Assembly: GCA_029204225.1 (NCBI GenBank)
Contig: CM055097.1
Location: 7,025,676 to 7,089,675 of the forward strand
From: Diphasiastrum complanatum
Taxonomy: Eukaryota > Streptophyta > Lycopodiopsida > Lycopodiales > Lycopodiaceae
Length of the DNA stretch: 64,000 nucleotides
Direction of reading: 5' to 3'
Shown: positions 20,480-30,516 of the stretch, in pieces
Layout of the letters: each line of letters opens with the position of its first letter
How positions within the stretch are numbered: the stretch's first letter is position 1
Notes under the pieces: model-generated
What the model was told of the DNA's origin: nothing
The model's input: the letters and a program-made list of their open reading frames with translations, nothing else
The model's database searches: none
Position numbers and translations under genes: made by a program

Positions 20480-21175
20480 ACACCTTACAGGATCTTACTG
20501 AGGTGTTGTGATTGCACAAGATTGATCAAAGAACAGATTACTTGAAAAATCTAAGGCAAGATCACAATGGCATACAACAGATTGAAAAAACTAACTTCTC
20601 ACTATGAGGAATGAATGTCAGAAATAAATCTAAGTGCTCAATATGGGAAAAACAGGATGCTCTTGGGTAGAGAGATAAAATCAACACTTTATGACTCGAG
20701 TAGAAAGAAAATGAGTCCAAAACACCAAAATCTCAATATTCACAATATGGCAAAACATGCCAAAATTTTCCTACATCAGAGAGACTCGAATTCCTACAGT
20801 GGAATTGCATGGAAAGTCCACTTAACTCAGTTAACTCAACTAGCAGGGATCCACATGTATAACTGCATACATGGATATTGCATGTACTGCATGTCACCTC
20901 TCAAAATTGCCTAGACATGTGTAGATCAAACAAACTACTTTGCATGTTGCATGCAATGATTGCATGTTGCATGCATGCACTCTGAATGACATTGCATGTA
21001 AACCGAACTTTTGCATGACATCGAATTTGAATCTACCTAACTCAAACTCAACCTACTCTAGAAGGTTATGTGCTCAATTCACATACCTTTATGTACAATA
21101 AAGTTTACAATGGAAATAACATGGTCATGGCCCCAAAACTTGAGATAGGAAGTTATTATTTTACTAATCTTCACA
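20480..21175 (-). mobile_element. Probable 3' LTR of the 21-24 kb copia element
   Basis: On the minus strand the pol frame end is followed by AAGGAGGAA and then TGTGAAGATTAG at 21175, a polypurine tract to LTR junction. The region downstream is non-coding and contains a dense cluster of CATGCA motifs (20850-20995). The distal end is uncertain because the sequence abuts another copia fragment near 20470. Confidence 0.5.
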
Positions 21176-24100
21176 TTCCTCCTTAAAATAGATGTTCCTA
21201 TCCAACATCAACTTTGAAATTAGGCCAAGGTTAGACCTCATCTTGATAAAGACATTCTTGAGCAATGGCTTGGTGAGAAGATTTGCAACACAATTTGAAG
21301 ATCCAACATGCTTCAATAAGATCTCTCTTCCAATAACTTTTTCTCTTACAAAATGATGAGCTACCTCGATGTGTTTGCTCCTTGCTTGGAACACAAGATT
21401 ATTTGCAAGAGCCTGAGCTGAGATGTTATCATTTTTGATAATTGGAAGGTCTTCATCTCCATAACACTTTAGCTCCAAGAGTAGCCTTTGATCCATAAAA
21501 CCTCTTTTGTTGTAGTTGTTAGAGATTTGTATTCAGCTTCACAGGATGATAAGGATATAGTTGCTTGCTTCTTTGATTGAATCTGAAAAAGCAATCAAAG
21601 TCGGATCGTCTCCTTTGTAGATTAATCCATAGTCTAAGGTAGAAGATATATACCTCAAGATTCTTTTAGCCAACTTCCAATGATATATCTTTGGATCTTG
21701 CATGTGTTGAGTTAGCTTATGCACACTAAAGCTTAGATCAGGTCTAGTCACAATTAACCATATAAGTGAGCCAATAAGACTCCTATAAAGAGTGATGTCC
21801 TCAAAAAAAATTTCATCATCTTTCATAGGAACTTTTACATTGTGCTCCATTGGTGTATCTATGCCTTTACAGTTTTTCATTTGGAACTTCTCGAGCATGG
21901 AAAGTGCATATTTCCAAAAGTCAATTTCAAGGCATAAAATATAGTGAAGAACTCCTAAGTCCTGCATCTTAAACTCACTACCAAGTGCATGCTTAGTTTC
22001 TTCAACTAGCTTCTTATTATTTCCACAAAGAATGATATCATCTACATAGATGAGAAGAATAACAACAATGTTATTTACAAACTTATAATATAGAGAAGGG
22101 TCATATTCACTAAGACAAAATCTGAGTGATATGAGATAGGAGTTGAGCAAAGAATACCAAGACCTTGGTGCTTGTTTTAGTCCATAGAGACTTTTGAACA
22201 AAAGACAAACTTTTGATTCTTCACCTTTTTTCACAAATCCAGGTGGATGCTCCATATAAATCTCCTCCTCAAGGTAACCATTGAGAAAGGCATTAGAAAC
22301 ATCAAGCTGAAACATCCTCCAATTGTGATAACATGCAAGAGATATGAGTATTCTGATTGTTACCATTTTTGCAACTGGTGCAAAGGTGTCTTCATAGTCA
22401 AGACCTTTGATTTCAGGGTAGCCTTTGGCACAAAGTCTTGCTTTATATTTATTGATAGATCCATCATTATTATACTTGATTAGGAAAACCCACTTACATC
22501 CAATCACATGCATGTTGTTTGGTGGCTCCACAAGCTCCCATGTCTTGTTTGACATCAAGGCTTCAGACTCTTGGGTCATTGCTTCAACCCAAATCTTAAA
22601 TTGAAGTGCTTCTTGGACATCTTTAGGCTCTTCATCTAATATGAAGAGAGCATGATAGGAAGTTTCACCTTCCACTTGCCTTCCTTCAACATCATATGTG
22701 AGCCTTTTTGGTGTAGGTGCTTGAAGTTGTCCTCCTCAAGCCTCGGCCTCACCACTTCTTGAGCAGCATCAAGATTGATGATTGTAGATATTGCATGAGA
22801 CTCCTTGATCTGTGCTTCATCTAAGTTAAACTTCTGATCTTCATGAAAAATCACATTTCTACTAACAACATTCTTGTCAATAGAGGGAAAATATACTTTG
22901 TATTCTTTTTTAGTAGATGCATATCCTACAAAAATTCTTTTAACAGCACTAGGATCATCCTTCTTCCTAGTTTTTAAAGGTGGCATGCACAAAGCATACA
23001 TAGCCAAAGATCCTAAGATGATCTACCTTAGGCTTTTTCTTATACTGGCAACATCTCAAATGGTGTTCTTCCTTCTATTGCAAGATTAGGAAGCCTATTA
23101 CAAAGATAATTTGCACATGCAACTACTTCTCCCCAAAATTCTTTAGGCAGAGATGCTTCTAGCATGGCTTTTGCACATTCACACAAAGTTCTATTTTTTC
23201 TCTTAGCAACTCCATTTTGCTGAAGAGTATAAGAACAAAAAAATTCTCCTTGTATTCCCTCTCTCTCCAAAAAGTCTTTAAACTTATTAGAGATGTATTC
23301 ACCTCCACTATCACTTCTCAAAGCTTTCGAAAGAAAACTGCTTTTCTACATAAGCTTTGAAAGTAAGAAAAACATCATAAACCATGGCTTTAGAAGACAA
23401 CATATAGATCCAAGAATATCTTGTATAATCATCTACAAAGGAAACAAAGAAATTTGCTCCTCCTTTGCTTTTGGTTGAAGAGAAATGAACATCAGAGTTC
23501 AAATGGATGTTGTGTTTTGATGCTTGATCTTGGAAAAGGCCTTTTGTGTGATTTTGCCAAGACACAAGTTTCACAAGGTTGAAGCTCATTTGACAGTTTC
23601 TTTGGTAGTCCAACAGCTTTTCCTTCCTTGACCATAGATTGCATGGCTTTGAAATTGGGATGTCCCAATCTCTTATACCACAGATCCTCTTGAAGAACCT
23701 TGGTCTCATAAGCAATATCTGAAATGTTAGCACTCTCTCTAGAATCTAGTTTGTACAACTTTCCAATTCTAGATCCTCTAGCAATAACTTCATTTTCTCT
23801 TGAGATTATACACTTGTCAACATGAAACTTGACATCCAATCCACTATCAAACAACTGTCCTACACTAATGAGATTTTTGGTTAGTCTAGGTACATAAAGT
23901 ACATCATGCAAGCAAAAAGATTTTGATGATGATGCATGCAGTGGAATACTACCTATTCCTTCAATTTTACACTCTACATCATTAGCAATATAGATTGATC
24001 TTTTTGCACCTAGATATGGCATGAGACTTGTGAAAGAGTTTCTAGAACTAGACATATGGGAGCTAGCCCCACTATCTCTCCACCAGATTTCTTCATTCTT

Positions 24101-24447
24101 GAAAGGAAAAGATGAAAAATTAGACATCATTAGAGAATCCTCTCTTTCACTCTCAACACCCCACACTCATCCTCATTAGTAAGGTTAGCTTGCTTAGATT
24201 GGTTCTTCTTCTTGAAATAGTTTGATGCATAATGGCCTTTCTTGCCACAAAAAAAACATTTGATCTTTGACAGCTTCTTCTTGCCACTGGATGTTGCAAC
24301 TTGTGAGGATTGATCCTCACCACCTTCTTTGGCTTTGTCCTTCTTGAAGTGTTGTTGACCTTTGCCCTTGCCTCTTGACTTGCCTCTTAAGAAGAGTGCT
24401 TTGTCATCTCCACCATCTTTCAATGAAAGTCTGTTGATCCTCAACAT
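21164..24447 (-). pseudogene. Ty1/copia gag-pol, near complete from gag zinc knuckle
   Basis: The minus strand reads the copia order: CCHC knuckle CFFCGKKGHYASNY (last Cys now Tyr); protease WWRDSGASSHM; GAG_pre-integrase LWYKRLGHPNF and CETCVLAKSHKRPF; integrase FVSFVDDYTRYSW and RSDSGGEYIS; reverse transcriptase WVEAMTQESEAL, FAPVAKMVTIR, FQLDVSNAFLNG, LYGLKQAPRSWY, IYVDDIILCG; and RNase H to ANNLVFQARSKHIEVAHHFV and VANLLTKPLLKN. The third integrase catalytic residue, normally Glu 36 residues after the second Asp, is Lys (NGVAKRKNRT). Several frameshifts (near 21.53, 22.65, 23.03, 23.3 and 23.5 kb) break it. The N-terminal half of gag is missing; the frame ends at 24447 where unrelated DNA begins. 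The YVDD catalytic box is intact. Confidence 0.9.
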
Positions 24448-24449
24448 CT

Positions 24450-24895
24450 TGTCATTAGGGGATATTAGAACTCAAAATGGGCCCTTTGTCAAGATGTCGG
24501 TTTTGACTTTGCACGCTTTCAACGCTTATGTGTCCCAATGAATGGTGTCCATCTGTGATGAATTGTAACAGTGGTTGACGGATGGAAATTGTATTTAACT
24601 TTCCCAACCAAATTTTCGTGATTTTCAAATATCCCGCCGGGCAGAACAAACAATTGTGCTTGGACCATAGTTACTGCCCGAATACTCTTATGTTGCCCGT
24701 CATTGTTCACTCGAGGTTAATTTGATGTCAATAGTCATAAACTATGGTTAACTAATCCTTGTAGTTAAGGAACTTCTTGTCATTCATAGGTATACCTCTC
24801 ATTTTCTTCATTCTCATTTTCTTGTCATTCTTAGGTTTACCTCGCAATCTCTACATTTTCGCCGATCTCAGCTTGCATACTCGTATTTTCGACTA
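24450..24895. other. Non-coding left flank of the unrecognised gene
   Basis: No coding homology. It holds an ACTATGGTTAA stretch (about 24741) also present, as ACTATGGTTAATCC, upstream of the second gene copy (about 35229), so some 5' flanking sequence may be shared. Promoter elements cannot be assigned with confidence. Confidence 0.4.
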
Positions 24896-26242
24896 ATGGC
24901 TACACATAATCGGATACCAAGAGGAACCATTGATGCAATCAATGTTTGCAATGGAAAAAATGCAGAAGATTAATGGATACTGAGAATATATCAAAAATAT
25001 CAATGGATCTTGATGCATCCCTCTGCAAAAGACTCATTGCAAAAAAGAAAAAGATTGGATAACATATATAGAAGCTCTTGGAAAGGCAGGATAATGGATT
25101 TTAAAGTATCACCTGCTGGTCAATCTATCACGGAAGTTTTAGTTCAGCATGCTTATCTTCACAATGAGCTCAACATTCATGATCTAAATCCAAATGATAG
25201 AAGGAAATGCAATTGTAAGTTTTCACATTCAATTTTTTTAGATTTAACATTTTCTTTAAATTATATTTTTCTTGAGATGTTTTTGTTGGTTTTGTAGATT
25301 TGTATCCATCAAATTTCTTTGAATGGCAATCAGTTCAATCGATTGCAAGAATAATCGATGTCATACATTTGGATATCGATATTTTACAATATAAAGGTCG
25401 TTCTCCAAAATCACTTTTAGAGTCAGGAGTTTTTTTTTATGATCACACCTACTTTCCTGATAAAAATGGTTTAGTTGGTAGATTAGAGCCATATCCTCTA
25501 CCGGATTTTTGGAGTGAGGATTGGATTTCTCCTAATGCAGCAATTTCAGAAAGTTTTTGATCTAGGCTATATATTGATATTCAGAGTATATTAAAATGTA
25601 GCACTAGATCAAAGAATAGTAGATTAAGTTGGTATCTACCTTTTACTATTTTTGTTGATTTTTTTTCCAAATGCAATGTTCGGAGAACGAAAACAATGTT
25701 TATTTGTAAGGACTTGAGTGCTGATATGATCGCCGAGTTGTTGGATGATGGTTGGGATACAAAACAAAAACAGGAAGTTGAGTGCAGAGTATGTTACTCA
25801 TCCATGACATTTAGATATCACATCGAAAAACAAATGCTCACTTTGTTGTTGTATTATAGAAGATGGATTAAATGCGAAAATGTCTGGAAGCCACTTGATC
25901 AAGATTTTGGTATAAACCCTCAAGAGTAACTTCAGATAACAGTGAAAAGAAATGACAACATTCTTGCAATGGTTGAGGTCGAGAAAGATTGGTGTCTCAA
26001 TCACATTTGATCAGAACTAGACATGTTGCAATTCGATCTACCTCAGTACTATCAATTTCAATTGAATGGTGTAAAGGTACGTTATGCCATATAAAAATAT
26101 TTCTTTTTTTCTAAGTGAATCAGTTTCATAATATATAAAACTAAAACAATTTCTCTTGTGCAGGTAAGAGTAAGGCAGGAAGAGCATATAAAATGCAAAG
26201 ACATTGGAGCATCCACATCAAAATTGAAGTTCCATAGATTAT
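24896..26242 (+). pseudogene. Unrecognised three-exon gene, copy 1
   Basis: Exon 1 is 24896-25214 (start MATHNRIPRGTIDAINV), donor T|GTAAGT; exon 2 is 25298-26076 (LYPSNFFEWQ, DVIHLDIDILQYKGR, GVFFYDHTYFPD, DWISPNAAISESF, IFVDFFSKCNV, TMFICKDLSAD, RWIKCENVWKPLDQDF), donor AAG|GTACGT; exon 3 is 26164-26242 (VRVRQEEHIKCKD to TGA). Splicing keeps one frame. Four stops interrupt it: TAA 24971, TGA 25558, TAA 25927, TGA 26008. No family is recognised. A second copy on the other strand (34294-35097) shares the sequence and the first intron position. It converges tail to tail on an Ulp1-like pseudogene, so both may be cargo of one mobile element. Confidence 0.6.
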
Positions 26243-26329
26243 GAACTATGGAATTTTGTATTATGTAATACAATCTTTTGTCTACATCATTTTTGAAAAT
26301 ATATGAACCACTTTTTCTATGAGGCTCTT

Positions 26330-28175
26330 TCATTTCTATGATCTCCATTTCCATGGTGCAAAACACAATGTAATTGCAACTGGATAATATGAGTTTTCTA
26401 TAGCAAGATTCATTGTCTCTTGCAGGAAATGCACTATCTCCATTGGGGAGATCTTCAGTCACTTGAACTCCAGTGATCACTACAATCGACGCTTGCCCTT
26501 GTTGAAGTTGCGTATATATCGGTTGTATTTTTTGTCTTCATTGCCTTGGTCTGTATTGTCCTTATCTTGGCATATTTGGATATGTTCAGACGATGATCTA
26601 ATCAAAGCTTTGTTGCAACAAATCTAAGTGAACTAATGTCGCATGTTTGGATTGGTTGTGGCAAAGGTTCGATCAGATCATCATTCTGAACTTATCCAAA
26701 AAAGACCATGGTACAGGCAATGAAAAACACACATGTCGAAAAACAGTAGAAATTGAAGATGAATGAATCATAACCTGAATTGATAAGAGAAAAAATAACA
26801 AGTAAGAACAACCATAGAAAAACTGTAAGTATATTTTCTATCAAAAATTTATGTACATGTGTCTCATCCACATCAAGTGAGACGAATATTTAAACAGAAT
26901 CAACTATCTATGATCTCTAAATTCATTTCTCCAGTTGGAAGTAGCTTGGATGGAGAACACTCGGCCACTGCAACTGGATATGAATTTTCGATCACAAGCT
27001 TTATGGTCTCCTGCCTGAAGTGCATTATCTCCATTGGGGAGACCTTCAAACATTTAAACTGAAAAAAAAAACATAAACACAGTTAAATGTAATTAATCAA
27101 AGATCAGTTAATAGGAGTTTGTATATGAAAAAAACAAAAACACAACTAAAAGTAATTAATCGAATATTACCTCTTCCAGATTTGGAAGTCCATCTTGTAA
27201 TGCAAGCCAATTAAAAAAGTGTTTGGCATTGCATACGGTATACCAACCATAGTTGACAGAATCAACCTGTTGGGAGGACTGCAGAATTCAAATTTGAACA
27301 TTATGAGATATCGGATCAACGCGCAAGATGTAAGAATAAAATCTACAATGGAAACAAGTGCGCGTCAAACCGATATCAAATTTTTTTGATTAAATATCGG
27401 ATCAGTGCACACGTTGGAAAAATAAACCAATCAATAACCACAAGGGCGCATCGAACCGATATTGAAATATTTATACCTCTGCACCAACCATTTTCAGCTT
27501 TGAGTATGCTTTTGCATTTGGTACTGGAAAGAGTTCTAGTATTTTTTGTATATGGGTCCTGGCAATTTTGTGTGTGTGTGTAATAGAGTTCATCTTCAAA
27601 CAAACTGGATTACACACACCCTCATCATTGACGTACAGAGACAACACATATAAGCTCCAATGATCACTGAAATCAGAAAACAAGAAATTTATGAGAATCA
27701 ATGTGAAATCAAAATTCATATAAAAAATTCAATAAAATAAAATCTGAAAAATAGACACTTACTTTGTTATGTATGGCAGCACGAGAATTGGAGTCCCCAG
27801 TCTGACGTATTGGAGCATATCATCGTGCAAACTTTTGAAATCAGGGAAATCAAATGCTGCCATGAATTGAAGGGGAAACAATGCGACATCTATAAACAAT
27901 GGGGTCTAGAAGAACTCAATCCAGTACTGAATTGCCCCACATCCTACATTGTCCCCTAGCACTTTATCCCTACTTTCTAATTCACCAATATCTAAACTAG
28001 AAAGGGGGAGACCAGCATTGGTCTTCAGCATCCTAAAACTATATCGAGGACCTAAACCTTTAAGATACATGTTTAACAATTGGTCATAATGTACATATTG
28101 AGAACTATTTACAAAGGCAAGTGCAGGGGGTGACGGAAGTAACACTGATAAACCACATAAAGAATTGTCATTCAA
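26330..28175 (-). pseudogene. Ulp1/C48-type cysteine protease pseudogene
   Basis: Minus-strand blocks in order: GPRYSFRMLKTNAGLPL (about 28045), LGDNVGCGAIQYWIEFF, FIDVALFPLQFMAAFDFPDF (about 27870), SDHWSLYVLSL with the catalytic-type His (about 27670), VCLKMNSI (about 27595), QQVDSVNYGWYTVCNAKHFF (27275) and the C-terminal FKCLKVSPMEIMHFRQETIK (27060). Ulp1 proteases remove ubiquitin-like SUMO tags and use His-Asp-Gln-Cys. Here the Asp and Cys positions read Asn and Tyr (MNSI for LDSL, VNYG for xDCG). The last exon is present twice, at 26925-27060 and, diverged, at 26340-26465. The assignment rests on spacing of these motifs; catalysis would be lost. Confidence 0.55.
27307..27463. repeat. 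Cluster of four GCGCG-N5-CCGATAT motifs
   Basis: Sites at 27307-27324 (reverse), 27361-27377 (forward), 27394-27410 (reverse, GC half worn) and 27446-27463 (forward). They sit in the presumed intron between the His and Cys exons of the Ulp1-like pseudogene. Spacing between the GC half and CCGATAT is constant at about five bases. Confidence 0.75.
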
Positions 28176-28324
28176 GATTGATTCTACCTTTACACTAACA
28201 AAATCATCTAAATTGCTTCCAGCAACAGGAGGAGGGGAGCTAATATTTATGGGTTTAGGAGGAGGAGGAGATTTAGGAGGTGGAGATTGGTTAGGAGAGG
28301 AAGATTTAGCAGGGGAAGTTAAAG

Positions 28325-28519
28325 ATGGAGAAGTTTATCATCGATTGTGTCATCTTAGACTTACCAGAAGATGCCAATACGTATAAACTCCTTCTTGGTA
28401 CACCCTGGCTCCAGATGGTCGATGTCGTCCAAGACTGGAAGAACAGCAAAATTACCTTTGGCAACCACGATAAACGAGTCACGGTTGACTCAAATTTTGA
28501 AGCTTCCGAATATCCTTGA
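28325..28519 (+). pseudogene. Ty3/gypsy protease C-terminal fragment
   Basis: Reads FIIDCVILDLPEDANTYKLL, LGTPWLQMVDVVQDWKNSKI and TFGNHDKRVTVDS, matching the second half of the gypsy aspartic protease seen in the 37.1 kb element (SIDLVILDIPSNAYSYELLL, VTFGNRDSPVTIDSS). The active-site DSG/DGG half is missing, cut off near 28320 where the Ulp1-bearing segment ends. Confidence 0.7.
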
Positions 28520-29490
28520 GCCAAGGTGGGTTTCTTCTTCTGTCCCTTGGCCTAGGAGGAGGTGGTGGTGGACGAGGTGGTGGTTGTGGATTTTCCTGAC
28601 CTACACCTAAAATTGGTATTCCACCTGAATGCCCTCGTGTTGTTTGTTTGGTCCGCGCAATTACTATGTAGTAGCGGATCAGCGCGCGATAATGTTGATT
28701 TCAGGATCAGACCTCAGGTCGGACGCGTCGAAGCGATACCTGAGCTAAACAATTCCGTTAGTTGGTAGCGGATGGGCGCGAACGAGTAGGAACGGATTGA
28801 AGGAAGTTGTTTTCGAATGCGCTGAATCGATATCGCATGGATACAAATAACTATAAGCAAAAAAATGTCAGCATCATTGATTAGTATATATAGAGAAAAT
28901 CAGAAATGATTGCAAACGTGGTGGCTCATATTAAGATGATGATTACTTAGAGACTTGTCAATCAAATCAATCTAAATATCCATCAGTCATCAAAATGATT
29001 AGTCCATATCAAATTAACTAGAACTAATTTCAAATAAAGTATAGTCACATCTACAATTAATTACACTTCTACCATTTAATGCTGAAATTGACAACGTTAA
29101 CCCTAAATATAAGACCTTTTTCATATCCAATAATTATAATTTTGGAAAATTCCAAAAGCCAGATTTTCACCCGATAGCTAATCAACACGCATATAAAGCA
29201 TTTGATAACCATAGTATGTATTCTCGCGCGCTCATCCGATATTGGACGCAATATGAATGATCAGAGTTTGATTCGATAGATTCTGCATAACTTTGGCCAG
29301 TATGAAGAGTCTTCCGAATCAAGGTTTGATAATGCATATAGGGTCCAATAGTTTCAAAAATTTCGATAATATTTTGGTCCTGGAATAGCGATTCGATGAG
29401 TGCAATCCAAATGCAGCAAATACATCATTTGCCAGGCACGCTGATCCGATATCCCATACGCAAAAAAAACATACTGGAACATATAATGAA
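28520..29490. other. Non-coding DNA with a second motif cluster
   Basis: A purine-rich GGTGGTGGTGG stretch (28555-28590) is followed by GC-richer DNA with GCGCG-N5-CCGATAT motif variants at 28671-28688, 28722-28740, 28764-28780, 28819-28834, 29226-29243 and 29436-29453. No coding frame is supported. A 5' LTR would be expected about here for the element that follows but was not recognised. Confidence 0.45.
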
Positions 29491-29494
29491 AGAC

Positions 29495-29650
29495 TTATGA
29501 AAATCAAGCTAGATCCAACAAGATTCAGCCAGATCTGGCAAGATCGAAAAAATCCAACAGAATCCAAGGAGGATCCAGATCCAAATAGGATAAAAAAGGA
29601 AGTAGGTCATCAGATTGACTGATGGATCTACTACCAAAAGTCCATCAGAA
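29495..29650. repeat. AGATCCA-rich block shared with 53.58-53.83 kb
   Basis: AAGCTAGATCCAACAAGATT, CAGCCAGATCTGGCAAGATC, CCAGATCCAAATAGGATAAA and TGATGGATCTACTACCAAA recur with changes at 53600-53820 in the same order and strand. Both lie in the untranslated part of gypsy-type elements. Confidence 0.65.
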
Positions 29651-29894
29651 CTTCCAGAGAACCAGCAATAGTTAGATCAAGCCTGGATGAAGCTGATTAC
29701 CAGTTTACAAAATTTAAAAATCAAAAAATCTCGAGATCTCATCAAAAAACACTCTGAAAGAGCACTTTTTTTATGATTTTTTTGAGATCCCCTGGGAGAT
29801 AGCTCTCGAAAATTGGACAGTCACCAGACCTGATCTAGATGCATCTATGAAAATCTCTGCGAAAGTTCCTGATGGAGGAATCATCATTTTTTAG

Positions 29895-30155
29895 TGTATG
29901 CGAGAGTTCTCAGAAGCTGAATTTTCAAAACCCTCGTAGAGCATCAAGACCATCTTACCAACCCTCGCAAGGTGCCTAAATGGAATCAAAGAGTGAAATT
30001 AGCCTGCCTACATGGTTTGATCTTGAAAATCTAATCACAAGAACAAGTTGTGTAAGAGATCACTTCCTGCGAGAGTTGAACCCTCGCAGACAGCCTGAAC
30101 CCACGTAGAACCTTCGCATAGCAGTCAAATCACCTTCTGAACTCTCGTAGACTTC
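29895..30155. repeat. Array of AACYCTCGCAGA motifs, both orientations
   Basis: Sites near 29898 (reverse), 29928, 29959, 30067 (reverse) with 30077 (forward) as a head-to-head near-palindrome CTGCGAGAG-TTGAACC-CTCGCAG, 30105 and 30139. The array precedes the start codon of the coiled-coil ORF at 30517 on the same strand. A larger array of the same motif follows the primer site at 46711. Confidence 0.7.
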
Positions 30156-30516
30156 CCTGAGATCTTAGAATTTTGTGAAGAAGGTGTCTGCCAAAATTTG
30201 GGTGGAACTGAACAAGGGAAAGTAGATTTCACCTAATACGCACTCTAAATTCCGATCTATAAGGGCTAAATTCGAGTCATTTGTCACCTTTGCTAGCGAA
30301 GCTCTGCCGAAATTTACTCTGAAATTACCAAGTTCTCCGTTTGCAACCAAACTTCCTACCAGTTGTCATCTGATATTACTGAACACCGATCTGCGCTCTG
30401 AACTACACTCCTTATCATCCAACACTCGTTATTCACAGTTTTCTGCCATTTCCACACCCTTTTCTATTTTTCCACCGTTTTTTCTATTTTTCAGACCACT
30501 AATCATCACTGCCAAC

